Positions 1 through 11,989 of a stretch of 64,000 bases of DNA are shown here, one piece after another. The notes below the pieces were generated by a model. That model saw nothing but the letters and a program-made list of their open reading frames with translations, made no database searches and had not been told where the DNA came from. How positions within the stretch are numbered: the first letter of the stretch is position 1; every line of letters starts with the position of its first letter. The position numbers were made by a program, and so were the translations under genes. Source of the DNA: Globodera rostochiensis (taxonomy: Eukaryota; Nematoda; Chromadorea; Rhabditida; Heteroderidae); the NCBI GenBank assembly GCA_018350325.1, contig JAEVLN010000007.1, positions 2,013,109 through 2,077,108 on the forward strand, written 5' to 3'.

Positions 1-280
1 GATATTTAGGGATGAAAAAACGTGAAATAAGGTCATATATAGGGACTAAAAAAGGGCTAATAAAACTGACCAAATCTTCTCCTTTTATGCGTAAACGCTT
101 CAAAATTCGCTATTCTTTACTTTCCTCTCAGATGTTTTAAGTCCTTAATTGTCAATCTCTCGCAAGCTTTTATGAAATTCCAATCCGGATCACGCTCATG
201 AAGCGATGAGTGCAAAAATTAACACTTTTCGGAGCATTTTCCATTAGTTATTTTTCACAATTGTTATCGTCCATTGTGAG
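1..280. other. Non-coding AT-rich flank
   Basis: I see no coding signal, RNA gene or repeat with a second copy here. It lies downstream of the minus-strand EF-hand exons. Confidence 0.5.
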
Positions 281-927
281 TTAATGGCATTTCCTTGATT
301 CATTCAGCCGCTCGTCCGATTGTTGATTAATGAGCGATTGATCGAACTCCCCGGGTTCAATTTGATTGTTGCCATTGCTGTCCATCTCGGCAAACCAGGA
401 CACGTTTTTGGCAAGATTTTTGCCCAATGTACCTTTTTTGAGTGGATCACACCCAACTCGCTACCTGCCAACTCGCTACTCCCCAACTCGCTACTTTTTT
501 TCAAGCTTTTTTGCTCATAACTTTTTTCAAAGTCAACCAAATCAAAGATGTTTGATATCATTCGAAAGCTTACAATTAGTAGAAGCTATCAAAGCAAAAA
601 GCTAAGCGATTTGACAAATCTGAAAAAAGTTACGGCTAAAGAAATCAAATTTTAAGCTTTATCGGTCATAACTTTTTTGAAAATTGTCCAATCGCTTAGC
701 TTTTTGCTTTGATAGCTTCTACTAATTGTAAGCTTTCGAATGATATCATAAATCTTTGATTTGGTTGACTTTGAAAAAAGTTATGAGCAAAAAAGCTCGA
801 AAAAAAGTAGCGAGTTGGGGAGTAGCGAGTTGGCAGGTAGCGAGTTGGGTATTTACCTTTTGAGTGTTGTCTCCAAATAATCGATGGCCTCATTCAACGA
901 AATGCTTCCGTTTTTGTCAACATCGAT
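281..927 (-). CDS. EF-hand calcium-binding protein, partial and interrupted
   Basis: Two minus-strand segments encode canonical EF-hand loops. Exon 857-927 reads DVDKNGSISLNE. It has an AG acceptor at 929-928 and a GTAAAT donor after 857. Segment 281 to about 436 reads DSNGNNQIEPGE and ends in a stop codon after a short tail (SRKCH). The two loops start about 40 residues apart once the intervening DNA is removed, which suits a paired EF-hand domain. The usual acidic or amide ligands occupy positions 1, 3, 5 and 12, so calcium binding is likely. The 5' part is not resolved: a possible upstream exon near 975-1020 does not join in phase. The DNA between the loops is a 400-bp inverted-repeat element, and I found no in-phase acceptor beyond it, so the gene may be broken. 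The wider protein family cannot be named. Confidence 0.65.
451..850. mobile_element. Long-TIR MITE-like element between the EF-hand exons
   Basis: The element starts ACCCAACTCG and ends CGAGTTGGGT. Its two arms (about 451-607 and 690-850) are near-perfect reverse complements, about 155 bp each. Each terminus holds three copies of a 16-17 bp motif containing AACTCGCTAC. The centre is short and has no transposase. No clean target duplication abuts the ends, although a similar ACTCAAAA..GGTA motif occurs on both sides. The arms could fold back as a large hairpin. Confidence 0.75.
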
Positions 928-1344
928 CTAATAAATAATTGATTATCCAATACAACAAAAATCAATAATTTCTGTATGCCGAAGTGTTCACATGCCTTTG
1001 CTTCCGCTTCCAGCATTGAGGATGAAGAGTTGCTATTTAAATCAATTAAAATGTGCTGATTAATTCATTCTCAAACCGTACCCAATGGATTGATTTGAAG
1101 TTTTTTGAAAAAACTCGGGATTTTATAAGGGGAAAAAACAGTGCCAAACGAGAAAATCAAGAGATAAAAGTGCCATAAGATGAAAATGCTAAGAGGAAGT
1201 TTCTTTCTCGAGCATATTTGCAAAATAACAAAAATCAAAGCTGACAATGAAAACGAAATGAATTGTATAAAAACTGACAAAATCCATCGGCCGTATCCAT
1301 CAAAAGGGAAAAAGTCGTTTTTCTTTGTCCGGGCGGTTTCCTCA
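928..1344. other. Intergenic or upstream intron sequence
   Basis: This stretch lies between the EF-hand exons and the SPRY gene's stop codon. A minus-strand open stretch near 975-1020 (reading SSSMLEAEAKA) might be a further EF-hand-gene exon, but no splice pair fits in phase. Otherwise I see nothing. Confidence 0.4.
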
Positions 1345-3345
1345 TCAGAATTTGTATAAAAATTCCTGCTGCCCAAAGTTCTCTTCTATATCGTCGTCAG
1401 GGTGTGTCAACGAAACGCGTGGAAACAAATCGTCGCCAAAATCGACAAACTCACCGACAGGATCTGCAAAACAATTAACAAATAAATTAGTTAGCAAAAA
1501 ACAATTATTTCTTACAATTAGTAAATAAAATTTCCCTTTAACTTTTGCCTTTTTCTTTCTCACCAAAACGCTGCCCATTCTTTGTGTAAAAGATTTTGCG
1601 ATTTGCAAAATCCACGCCGCAGCCGACAACGTCGTTGGCTCCAAACTTAGATGCGTCGAGGTTTTGGGCGCATCCCGTAGCTGTAAAAAAGCCGCTGCTG
1701 CCATATGCGAAGCCCTTGGAATCTCCAACGACTCTTTTCTTGGGCCCAAGTCCAATGGACACATGGCTAAATAAAAAGTAATATTTCAAGTCACAACACT
1801 TCTTTTGTAATATTTTAATTTACCCATTCAATTTTTCTTTTCCTTCTTTTACTTTTGTTCCTTTCACTTTCACTTCGTAGTAGAAAATTTCGGATTCGGA
1901 TTTTTTAATTGGGTCAACAGTGTAGAGAGTGCGCGACTCTGAAAAGTAAGGTAAATTCAAAAAATGTTGTGAACTCTTAGATAAAACTTGTTAATCAAAT
2001 CACGGTAATACTCTAGTTTGTACGGCATCATGTGTTTCCGACTGTAGTTGATTTCGACAGTGGACTTCAACAGTGCCAATTTCCCCCCTTTTTCAAAAAT
2101 AATTTTTTTTAAGTTCATAAAAAGGGCTTTCTAGTAGTATTCTGGGGGCGTAGAATCAGATTCAACCATCCATTTCGACCAATTTCGAACCCCGGATCCG
2201 AATTCGAACAATTTTTGAAAAATTTCGTTTTTCAAAAATTGTTCGAATTCGGGCCAGGGGTTCGAAATTGGTCGAAATGGTGACAGAATAGGATTCTACG
2301 CCCCAGAATACCCCTAGAAAGCCCTTTTTATGGATTTTAAAAAAATAATTATTTTTTGAAAAAAGGGAAGGGGGGTATAAACTAGAGTATTTATTAGAGC
2401 TGTTCGAGACTTGAAATTTACCGAGACTCAAGAGTCGAGACCGAGAAGTGACCCCGAGACTCGAGACCGAGATCGAGACCTCAAAAAACCGAGAAATTTC
2501 TTGGTTCGAGATCCGAGACTTTTTTGAACTTTTTTTGTAATTCACTCAGATTTTTTTATTTTAAGCTCCACAAGTTTTTAGGAGTGTATTTTTTGGTTTA
2601 ATTGCATTTTTTAGGCAATTTTTTCACAAGAAGCATATTTGTCAAGGATTTTTCAAAAATCTAAAATTTTTTTGATTTTCGGTTCGAGACTCTCGACAGC
2701 TCTAGTATTTATTACCCAAATAACTTTAACCGAATAACGTTTACCCCAATTATTAATAATTTCGTCAATCAATCGGTTCCGCTGACGAGATGTGGCTAAA
2801 ATTTATTGAAAATACCGTTTCAATTGTAAAACCTAAACCAAAAAACAGTTTTGTACGCAAAGCCTCTAAAAGCTCTATAAGCAGCGCATCAATGCCTTAA
2901 CAGCACGCTTCTTTAAAAGTCTATTTTTATTTTTCAGGATAATTCTCATTTTTGGACCAAATCTCTTAACAAATTGAGTCGAAATTTAAAAATTTTGAAG
3001 CCTATTCGGGTTCCTCGACCCCGAAGCTAAGAAACACCCATCGACTTTTGGAGAGCTTAAATGATGCTCCTAAGCCTAAATTAATTTAAAAATAAATAGA
3101 CAACAATTATTATTTTGCAGTGTTACCTTTTGGTTCAGCATTGCCAGAACTGGATGGTCCATTTTTGAGTTTGGAATTTTTTTTTGGCAATGCATCTGAA
3201 TTCTCTACGTGAGTAGGAAAGAAATGTAAGTTAATTTTCAATTATTTACAAAATGTTAATTTGCAAAGAATTTTTTCTGACCCGTCTCCATCATAATAGA
3301 GGCCACGACGAAGCAAATTGCGGCCAAAAAGAAAAAGGTGGGCAT
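1345..3345 (-). CDS. Secreted SPRY-domain protein (SPRYSEC/RBP-1-like effector family)
   Basis: Five minus-strand exons join in a consistent phase: 3345-3282, 3204-3127, 1938-1824, 1766-1564 and 1463-1345, giving 192 residues. Exon 1 starts MPTFFFLAAICFVVAS, a typical cleavable signal peptide. Exon 2 is a polar Lys/Ser/Asn-rich linker. Exons 3-5 carry the SPRY fold: EIFYYEVKVKG, then GHVSIGLGPK, GCGVDFANRKIFYTKNG, then a VDFGDDLFP strand and a C-terminal NFG motif. These match the SPRY exons at 53.0-53.7 kb. In cyst nematodes, secreted SPRY proteins are gland effectors released into host plant cells; that role is inferred here from the family. The domain looks a little shorter than usual, because the GFWGH-type segment is replaced by GSSGFFTATG. 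Intron 2 (1.19 kb) is enlarged by two DNA transposons. The exon 1 donor (GGTCAG) is weak, so that boundary is the least sure. Confidence 0.8.
2011..2387. mobile_element. Palindromic MITE, Tc1/mariner-like ends
   Basis: The termini are CTCTAGTTTGTAC and its inverse, ending AAACTAGAG. TA dinucleotides flank both sides (2009-2010 and 2388-2389). The interior is a near-perfect palindrome centred near 2225, containing CATTTCGACCAATTTCGAA and its inverse. The left arm has about 60 bp (2025-2082) absent from the right arm. It sits in the SPRYSEC intron and has no coding capacity. The TA duplication suggests a Tc1/mariner-related MITE. Confidence 0.65.
2395..2704. mobile_element. Non-autonomous hAT element, 310 bp
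   Basis: The left end is TAGAGCTGTTCGAGA and the right end is TCTCGACAGCTCTA, with imperfect terminal inverted repeats. An exact 8-bp duplication GTATTTAT flanks it (2387-2394 and 2705-2712), as expected for hAT transposition. The subterminal sequence is full of CGAGAC/CCGAGA motifs. It was inserted at the right edge of the palindromic MITE. It shares ends and interior with the elements at 57489 and 29210. Confidence 0.85.
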
Positions 3346-4042
3346 TTTGAGGCAATTACAATAAAAATAGTTTTAAATGATGGCTATTTGCTGCATGCCA
3401 CCGCTTTTATACGGCTTTAATCGCAGGCTTAGAAGTGCCTTCGTTTCAAAATAGCATTGCTAACGAAGAGAGTGGAGGGGACGCGAGAGAATGCGTTGGC
3501 ATTTACGAAAATTGCCTTACTCCAACAAAGAATATGCCAGAAATGCTCGGCATTTGGGGCCCCCTGTTTATGCCAATTTTGGGGGGGGGGATTGAAGCAT
3601 TACGGCTAATGTATTGTATGGAAAAAGCGCCCCTAGGCAGAGTAAATGGCCAAAGAAGCAGAGATAATGGTCGATAAATCTGAATTTAAACTTTGCATAT
3701 GACAGGGGCTGCGCGGGTGAGGTGACGTGGAACTTTTGGGCATTCTCTAAATTTCTAGTTTCGTGGCACATTTTACGAAGCCCCAAAGGACCCATCCAAC
3801 AAGCCTTTTCTAATGCCTGTCGAAAACGAAATGCCCAGAATTAATCAAATTTATTCAAGTCCGTCTTCTTGGCCACGGAGTTCCGTCATAAATAACCGGA
3901 CAGTTTGGCGCCGTGCCGTTTTGGGGCGCAAATTTGGCGCGGGAAGAGTCAACTTGGGCGCCGACATGTTTAAACATTTTGTTAATTAAGAAAATCAAAT
4001 AAATTAACATTTTCAAAAATAAAATGTTTCCAAATGATACCA
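3346..4042. other. Region upstream of SPRYSEC gene, no gene recognised
   Basis: This should include the promoter of the minus-strand SPRY gene. A G-run lies at 3583-3591. A minus-strand open stretch at about 3855-3985 ends in TGAATAAA, but it has no acceptor or family resemblance that I can name. Confidence 0.4.
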
Positions 4043-4122
4043 AGAAAACTACCGGATTGTGTGTTGCTTTTGTCCGCCGATTTGTTTCCATGCGTTTCGT
4101 TATATGAACCTGGCACCAAAAG
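4043..4122 (+). pseudogene. SPRYSEC last-exon relic
   Basis: This aligns with the last SPRY exon at 12410-12480: AACTACCGG.TTGT, then GATTTGTTTCCATGCG, then TTTCGTTATATGA. The reading frame is lost and no other exon is adjacent. It is a decayed fragment. Confidence 0.6.
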
Positions 4123-4559
4123 TAAGAACTTTTCCGTTTACCGAACTCATTAAGATGGACCGAATCGTTGTGTGAAGCTAATGACCAAATCAGTGAGGAT
4201 GTAATACTATCGGTCACCAATCGGCGAAAGTTTGGCACGGGAGGGATCGAAGGCTTTTTATGTCTTCTGCCGACGGCGATTCGCTTAAACGTGCCAAAGC
4301 GCGCGTATTGGTGCGCTTGTGCCTTTTCGGCTACCGATTTCCGTCGAGAGTCGCAAAGTTTGGGCAATGTGAAGGAAAGTGAGCGTCTTTCTCACCCAAA
4401 TTTCTTTATGAAATGAATGAATGGAACAGCGACGGACCGATGAGCACCCGCCGATTTAATTTTGGTCGGTGTGAATGATTAGAGGATGAATTGGTGGGAA
4501 GTAATGGATTTTGAATATATTTCTCGACACAGTGATTTTTTAAATTTTTTTCGAAAAAT

Positions 4560-4712
4560 GCGTTTTAGAACTGTCCGTCTGTTGGACTTAATTTTCTTTA
4601 ATTTCGGTACAATTGGCATTTAAGAAAAAAAACAATGTCTTTATAATCAATAAAACATAAAGCACGGAAACAAATAGCGGCAGAATGGGCAAACAAACCG
4701 GTAGTTTCTGCA
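4560..4712 (-). pseudogene. SPRYSEC last exon plus 3' UTR relic, internally deleted
   Basis: On the minus strand, a TTTGCAG acceptor is followed by AAACTACCGGTTTGTTTGCC. This is nearly identical to 12405-12455. The copy then jumps to the 3' UTR equivalent (TTTATGTTTTATTGATT, then AATGCCAATTGTACCGAAAT), skipping about 130 bp that encode the SPRY C-terminus. It runs opposite to the 12-kb copy and about 8 kb away, so it looks like an inverted, deleted duplicate. Confidence 0.7.
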
Positions 4713-5388
4713 AATAAATTAGTTGAACAAAAGTTGGCTAATGTCTCTTTTAGGACGGCATATCAAAGAAAAATGAAAAAGGTGAAATGAATCGCAAATT
4801 AATAAATTTATTTTAAATAACACTTAAGAATTTCAAATGAAAATCTCTTAACAAATTGAGTAAAAATTCAAAATTTCTCGTCACCCGTGGGATTCCCGGA
4901 AAAATCAGACGAAAGGTCAGCTTCAAGTTCTCTTACAAAATTTGTTACAGAAATCTTAATGATAGTTATAGAATTTAGTTAGATTTGAAATATAATTTCA
5001 ATGTTTTTAAAATAATAATAAAAAATACATTATGCAAAATCAAAACATTCCGTTGTGAATTACACGCGATGGACGGTTCCAGCATTTCCGGCAATTACAG
5101 GGCGGTTCAATATTCGATATAATTCCTTCTCGGCCAATCGATCGTCAAAATGGTATTTAAGCGCATCAGCAAAATGCCAAATCCAATAGATTCATTTTTA
5201 CTACCCAACCAAACAAATGGCTTCTTCTATCGTCGCAATTGTCTGTTTGCTGTGCAAATGTTGCACTTGGCCCCACGTAAAATAATCAGACAATATAAAA
5301 AGTGCCAAAAATCGCTAATGCAATCGACAAAACTCAAAAAGCTGGCAATTTATGCAACAATAAAAATTAAACAAAATTTTTCGGCTTA
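4713..5388. other. Non-coding AT-rich sequence
   Basis: No gene recognised. A degenerate copy of a dispersed repeat tail (TCTCTTAACAAATTGAGT) lies near 4843-4900. Confidence 0.45.
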
Positions 5389-5505
5389 CAGTATTTTTTC
5401 CTATTAGTAACCCGGGGTTACTATTGTTCAAACCCCTTCGATAGGGGGTTACAATTAAAAAGGTGGTTTCAAATGGGGAGGGGGTTACTAATAGGAAAAA
5501 TACGG
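5389..5505. mobile_element. Short MITE with TA flanks
   Basis: The left end is CAGTATTTTTTCCTATTAGT and the right end is the inverse of CCGTATTTTTCCTATTAGT. TA dinucleotides lie on both sides (5387-5388 and 5506-5507). At 117 bp it has no coding capacity. The ends suggest a Tc1/mariner-type MITE. Confidence 0.65.
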
Positions 5506-5559
5506 TAATCGTGCTACTGAAACCAAATTTGAAAACTTGCGCAATTTACGAATTGAAAA

Positions 5560-5850
5560 ATTCTCTTTAAATTTATCCAGTCGGCTCCTCTTATTTTGTG
5601 CAGAATTCCCGTGCTGTGCCGGCAGTCAGCAGGTGGTTGCTCTAATGGCCGGCCAAGTTCAGCCTTCTCCTCCGAAGTGTCCAAGTCGGAGGCTTGCACA
5701 AGCGCCAAAAATGTCGCAATACCGTAAAGAGCTCATTGAACAAAATGACTAATTGCGCGGCGCCAATGGCGGTGGTGAAACAATTGTGGCTAACGAGGGG
5801 AACATCCCTTACTGTGACCACTCAGATCACTTTCAAACCATGCCTATCGT
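5560..5850 (+). pseudogene. Possible degraded coding exon, unknown product
   Basis: One plus-strand frame reads MAGQVQPSPPKCPSRRLA, then KMSQYRKELIEQND. It has a TAA at 5750-5752, then stays open (LRGANGGGETIVANEGNIPY) until a TAG near 5853. Base composition is more GC-rich than the flanks. I do not recognise the family. The in-frame stop suggests a decayed exon, though the frame may be fortuitous. Confidence 0.25.
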
Positions 5851-6336
5851 GTAGAGCGCCCTCGATTTACTCTTGTAAATTTTCGGCTTTTTTGGCCCGC
5901 CCACACAGTAAAGGGTCGAAAAATGCAATTTAAATTATTGCATGTTTTCTTGAAAAACCTCCGCGCAGGGACTTCAAAAAATCATATCTCGACTCAAATC
6001 TGGCGAAACTCCAAGACTTTAGCATCAAAAAGTTGAGAAAAACACGGAGAATTTTTTTTAATTAAGTGTGAATACCTGGCTTTAAAAAGTTTGTAAGTTT
6101 AAACGGTAATACTGGAGTTGGTCACCACCAGCTCATCACTTTTTTTTAACAAAATAAAAATTTTTTTCAAGTCGGGGAAAAGGTGTTTTCAGATGTATTC
6201 GAGGTCGAAGAATTCGAATCTGACCTCGAAATGGCAGAATTGGAAATGCTTAGGCAATTACCCCCCAGGGTCTTGGCTTATTTCAGTTGAGTATTGTTAC
6301 TAGGGATGGGATTTATAATGGAATTGCTTAATTTAG

Positions 6337-6561
6337 TTGAATAAGAATTTCCTTTTAAAGCGTACAGTCTTAGCTTCGTCAAGGCCGTGTTTGAGCTGGC
6401 CGCTTTCAGCTGCTCGCCATGCTGGCGGCGATTCATCAGCTTGGGACAGTCTGATCGGAAATTTTAACAAACAAATTGACGTCATTGACAACATCGCCAT
6501 ACGTACAACATCGGCATTACGAACGCGGGATTCGAATACCCAATCAAAGGTTGTCGTTTAA
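6337..6561 (+). CDS. Possible 3' exon of unknown gene
   Basis: A GC-richer open stretch ends in TAA followed closely by AATAAA-like sequence. The C-terminal part reads [20 protein letters not shown], helix-like and mildly heptad. No start, acceptor or homologue is recognised. It may be only a terminal exon or a remnant. Confidence 0.25.
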   Translation: MNKNFLLKRTVLASSRPCLSWPLSAARHAGGDSSAWDSLIGNFNKQIDVIDNIAIRTTSALRTRDSNTQSKVVV

Positions 6562-7129
<568 letters not shown>

Positions 7130-10100
7130 TAGTATTTCCGGAATCAAAAGACAAATACGAAAACCAAACCGGTTTCCTATTTCCGGAATTAAAAGACAAA
7201 TACGAAAACCAAACCGGTTTCCTATTTCCGGAATTAAAAGACAAATACGAAAACCAAACCGGTTTCCTATTTCCGGAATTAAAAGACAAATACGAAAACC
7301 AAACCGGTTTCCTATTTCCGGAATTAAAAGACAAATACGAAAACCAAACCGGTTTTCTATTTCCGGAATCAAAAGACAAATACGAAAACCAAACCGGTTT
7401 CCTATTTCCGGAATTAAAAGACAAATACGAAAACCAAACCGGTTTCCTATTTCCGGAATTAAAAGACAAATACGAAAACCAAACCGGTTTCCTATTTCCG
7501 GAATTAAAAGACAAATACGAAAACCAAACCGGTTTTTTATTTCCGGAATCAAAAGAATACGAAAACCAAACCGGTTTCCTATTTCCGGAATCAAAAGACA
7601 AATACGAAAACCAAACCGGTTTACTATTGTATTTCCGGAATTAAAAGACAAATACGAAAACCAAACCGGTTTCCGATTTCCGGAATTAAAAGACAAATAC
7701 GAAAACCAAACCGGTTTCCTCATTTCCGGAATTAAAAGACAAATACGAAAACCAAACCGGTTTTTTATTTCCGGAATCAAAAGAATACGAAAACCAAACC
7801 GGTTTCCTATTTCCGGAATCAAAAGACAAATACGAAAACCAAACCGGTTTCCTATTGTATTTCCGGAATTAAAAGACAAATAAGAAAACCAAACCGGTTT
7901 CCTATTGTATTTCCGGAATTAAAAGACAAATACGAAAACCAAACCGGTTTCCTATTTCCGGAATTAAAAGACAAATACGAAAACCAAACCGGTTTTTTAT
8001 TTCCGGAATCAAAAGAATACGAAAACCAAACCGGTTTCCTATTTCCGGAATTAAAAGACAAATACGAAACAAACCGGTTTCCTATTGTATTTCCGGAATC
8101 AAAAGAATACGAAAACCAAACCGGTTTCCTATTTCCGGAATCAAAAGACAAATACGAAAACCAAACCGGTTTCCTATTGTATTTCCGGAATTAAAAGACA
8201 AATACGAAAACCAAACCGGTTTCCTATTTCCGGAATTAAAAGACAAATACGAAAACCAAACCGGTTTCCTATTGTATTTCCGGAATCAAAAGAATACGAA
8301 AACCAAACCGGTTTCCTATTTCCAGAATTAAAAGACAAATACGAAAACCAAACCGGTTTTCTATTTCCGGAATCAAAAGACAAATACGAAAACCAAACCG
8401 GTTTCCGATTTCCGGAATTAAAAGACAAATACGAAAACCAAACCGGTTTCCTCATTTCCGGAATTAAAAGACAAATACGAAAACCAAACCGGTTTTTTAT
8501 TTCCGGAATCAAAAGAATACGAAAACCAAACCGGTTTCCTATTTCCAGAATTAAAAGACAAATACGAAAACCAAACCGGTTTTCTATTTCCGGAATCAAA
8601 AGACAAATACGAAAACCAAACCGGTTTCCTATTTCCGGAATTAAAAGACAAATACGAAAACCAAACCGGTTTCCTATTTCCGGAATTAAAAGACAAATAC
8701 GAAAACCAAACCGGTTTCCTATTTCCGGAATTAAAAGACAAATACGAAAACCAAACCGGTTTTCTATTTCCGGAATCAAAAGACAAATACTAAAACCAAA
8801 CCGGTTTTCTATTTCCGAAATCAAAAGACAAATACGAAAACCTAACCGGTTTTCTATTTCCAGAATCAAAAGACAAATACGAAAACCAAACCGGTTTTAT
8901 TTCCGGAATCAACAGACGAACACAAAAACCAAAACCGATTTCCTATTTCCGGAATTAACAGACAAATACAAAAACCAAACCGGTTTCCTATTTCCGGAAT
9001 TAAAAGACAAATACGAAAACCAAAACGGTTTTTTATTTCCGGAATCAAAAGAATACGAAAACCAAACCGGTTTCCTATTTCCAGAATTAAAAGACAAATA
9101 CGAAAACCAAACCGGTTTTCTATTTCCGGAATCAAAAGACAAATACGAAAACCAAACCGGTTTCCTATTTCCGGAATTAAAAGACAAATACGAAAACCAA
9201 AACGGTTTTTTATTTCCGGAATCAAAAGAATACGAAAACCAAACCGGTTTCCTATTTCCAGAATTAAAAGACAAATACGAAAACCAAACCGGTTTTCTAT
9301 TTCCGGAATCAAAAGACAAATACGAAAACCAAACCGGTTTCCTATTTCCGGAATTAAAAGACAAATACGAAAACCAAACCGGTTTCCTATTTCCGGAATT
9401 AAAAGACAAATACGAAAACCAAACCGGTTTCCTATTTCCGGAATTAAAAGACAAATACGAAAACCAAACCGGTTTCATATTTCCGGAATCAAAAGACAAA
9501 TACGAAAACCAAACCGGTTTCCTATTGTATTTCCGGAATTAAAAGACAAATAAGAAAACCAAACCGGTTTCCTATTGTATTTCCGGAATTAAAAGACAAA
9601 TACGAAAACCAAACCGGTTTCCTATTTCCGGAATTAAAAGACAAATACGAAAACCAAACCGGTTTTTTATTTCCGGAATCAAAAGAATACGAAAACCAAA
9701 CCGGTTTCCTATTTCCGGAATTAAAAGACAAATACGAAACAAACCGGTTTCCTATTGTATTTCCGGAATCAAAAGACAAATACGAAAACCAAACCGGTTT
9801 CCTATTGTATTTCCGGAATTAAAAGACAAATACGAAAACCAAACCGGTTTCCTATTGTATTTCCGGAATTAAAAGACAAATACGAAAACCAAACCGGTTT
9901 CCTATTTCCGGAATTAAAAGACAAATACGAAAACCAAAACGGTTTTTTATTTCCGGAATCAAAAGAATACGAAAACCAAACCGGTTTCCTATTTCCAGAA
10001 TTAAAAGACAAATACGAAAACCAAAACGGTTTTTTATTTCCGGAATCAAAAGAATACGAAAACCAAACCGGTTTCCTATTTCCAGAATTAAAAGACAAAT

Positions 10101-11965
10101 ACGAAAACCAAACCGGTTTTCTATTTCCGGAATCAAAAGACAAATACGAAAACCAAACCGGTTTCCTATTTCCGGAATTAAAAGACAAATACGAAAACCA
10201 AACCGGTTTCCTATTTCCGGAATTAAAAGACAAATACGAAAACCAAACCGGTTTCCTATTTCCGGAATTAAAAGACAAATACGAAAACCAAACCGGTTTT
10301 CTATTTCCGGAATCAAAAGACAAATACTAAAACCAAACCGGTTTTCTATTTCCGAAATCAAAAGACAAATACGAAAACCTAACCGGTTTTCTATTTCCAG
10401 AATCAAAAGACAAATACGAAAACCAAACCGGTTTTATTTCCGGAATCAACAGACGAACACAAAAACCAAAACCGATTTCCTATTTCCGGAATTAACAGAC
10501 AAATACAAAAACCAAACCGGTTTCCTATTTCCGGAATTAAAAGACAAATACGAAAACCAAAACGGTTTTTTATTTCCGGAATCAAAAGAATACGAAAACC
10601 AAACCGGTTTCCTATTTCCAGAATTAAAAGACAAATACGAAAACCAAACCGGTTTTCTATTTCCGGAATCAAAAGACAAATACGAAAACCAAACCGGTTT
10701 CCTATTTCCGGAATTAAAAGACAAATACGAAAACCAAAACGGTTTTTTATTTCCGGAATCAAAAGAATACGAAAACCAAACCGGTTTCCTATTTCCAGAA
10801 TTAAAAGACAAATACGAAAACCAAACCGGTTTTCTATTTCCGGAATCAAAAGACAAATACGAAAACCAAACCGGTTTCCTATTTCCGGAATTAAAAGACA
10901 AATACGAAAACCAAACCGGTTTCCTATTTCCGGAATTAAAAGACAAATACGAAAACCAAACCGGTTTCCTATTTCCGGAATTAAAAGACAAATACGAAAA
11001 CCAAACCGGTTTCATATTTCCGGAATCAAAAGACAAATACGAAAACCAAACCGGTTTCCTATTGTATTTCCGGAATTAAAAGACAAATAAGAAAACCAAA
11101 CCGGTTTCCTATTGTATTTCCGGAATTAAAAGACAAATACGAAAACCAAACCGGTTTCCTATTTCCGGAATTAAAAGACAAATACGAAAACCAAAACGGT
11201 TTTTTATTTCCGGAATCAAAAGAATACGAAAACCAAACCGGTTTCCTATTTCCGGAATTAAAAGACAAATACGAAACAAACCGGTTTCCTATTGTATTTC
11301 CGGAATCAAAAGACAAATACGAAAACCAAACCGGTTTCCTATTGTATTTCCGGAATTAAAAGACAAATACGAAAACCAAACCGGTTTCCTATTGTATTTC
11401 CGGAATTAAAAGACAAATACGAAAACCAAACCGGTTTCCTATTTCCGGAATTAAAAGACAAATACGAAAACCAAAACGGTTTTTTATTTCCGGAATCAAA
11501 AGAATACGAAAACCAAACCGGTTTCCTATTTCCAGAATTAAAAGACAAATACGAAAACCAAACCGGTTTTCTATTTCCGGAATCAAAAGACAAATACGAA
11601 AACCAAACCGGTTTCCTATTTCCGGAATTAAAAGACAAATACGAAAACCAAACCGGTTTCCTATTTCCGGAATTAAAAGACAAATACGAAAACCAAACCG
11701 GTTTCCTATTTCCGGAATTAAAAGACAAATACGAAAACCAAATCGGTTTTCTATTTCCGGAATCAAAAGACAAATACTAAAACCAAACCGGTTTTCTATT
11801 TCCGAAATCAAAAGACAAATACGAAAACCTAACCGGTTTTCTATTTCCAGAATCAAAAGACAAATACGAAAACCAAACCGGTTTTATTTCCGGAATCAAC
11901 AGACGAACACAAAAACCAAAACCGATTTCCTATTTCCGGAATTAACAGACAAATACAAAAACCAA
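7130..11965. repeat. 45-bp tandem repeat array with 1,537-bp higher-order unit
   Basis: There are about 107 copies of a 45-bp unit (starts ATTTCCGGAATTAAAAGAC, contains GAAAACCAAACCGG). Variants include a 42-bp form (AAAGAATACGAA), a form with an extra TTGTA and one with an extra base. In one plus frame the unit encodes LFPELKDKYENQTGF, so long open frames occur by repetition, the longest 485 codons (8085-9542). The minus strand is also open. A marker variant, AAATACTAAAACC, recurs at 8785, 10322 and 11774, so 34-mer blocks of 1,537 bp were duplicated, the last copy being 87 bp shorter. The right edge cuts into a SPRY exon. I do not claim a protein product. Confidence 0.95.
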
Positions 11966-11989
11966 CCCCTAATAAAAGTTATAGCCCAT

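Noticed and set aside
2010..2090. Extra SPRYSEC exon (open frame LLKSTVEINYSRKHMMPYK)
   Set aside because: It lies inside the MITE end, has no acceptor, and exons 2 and 3 already join in phase without it.
3855..4367. 170-codon minus-strand ORF
   Set aside because: It spans unrelated composition segments, overlaps a plus-strand SPRY relic, and has no recognisable domain.
8085..9542. 485-codon ORF as a repeat-protein gene
   Set aside because: It consists only of 45-bp array units, has no start context or splice structure, overlaps equally open minus-strand frames, and is broken by TTGTA insertions in neighbouring blocks.
7130..11965. CRISPR array
   Set aside because: Units are contiguous with no unique spacers, the genome is eukaryotic and no cas genes are present.
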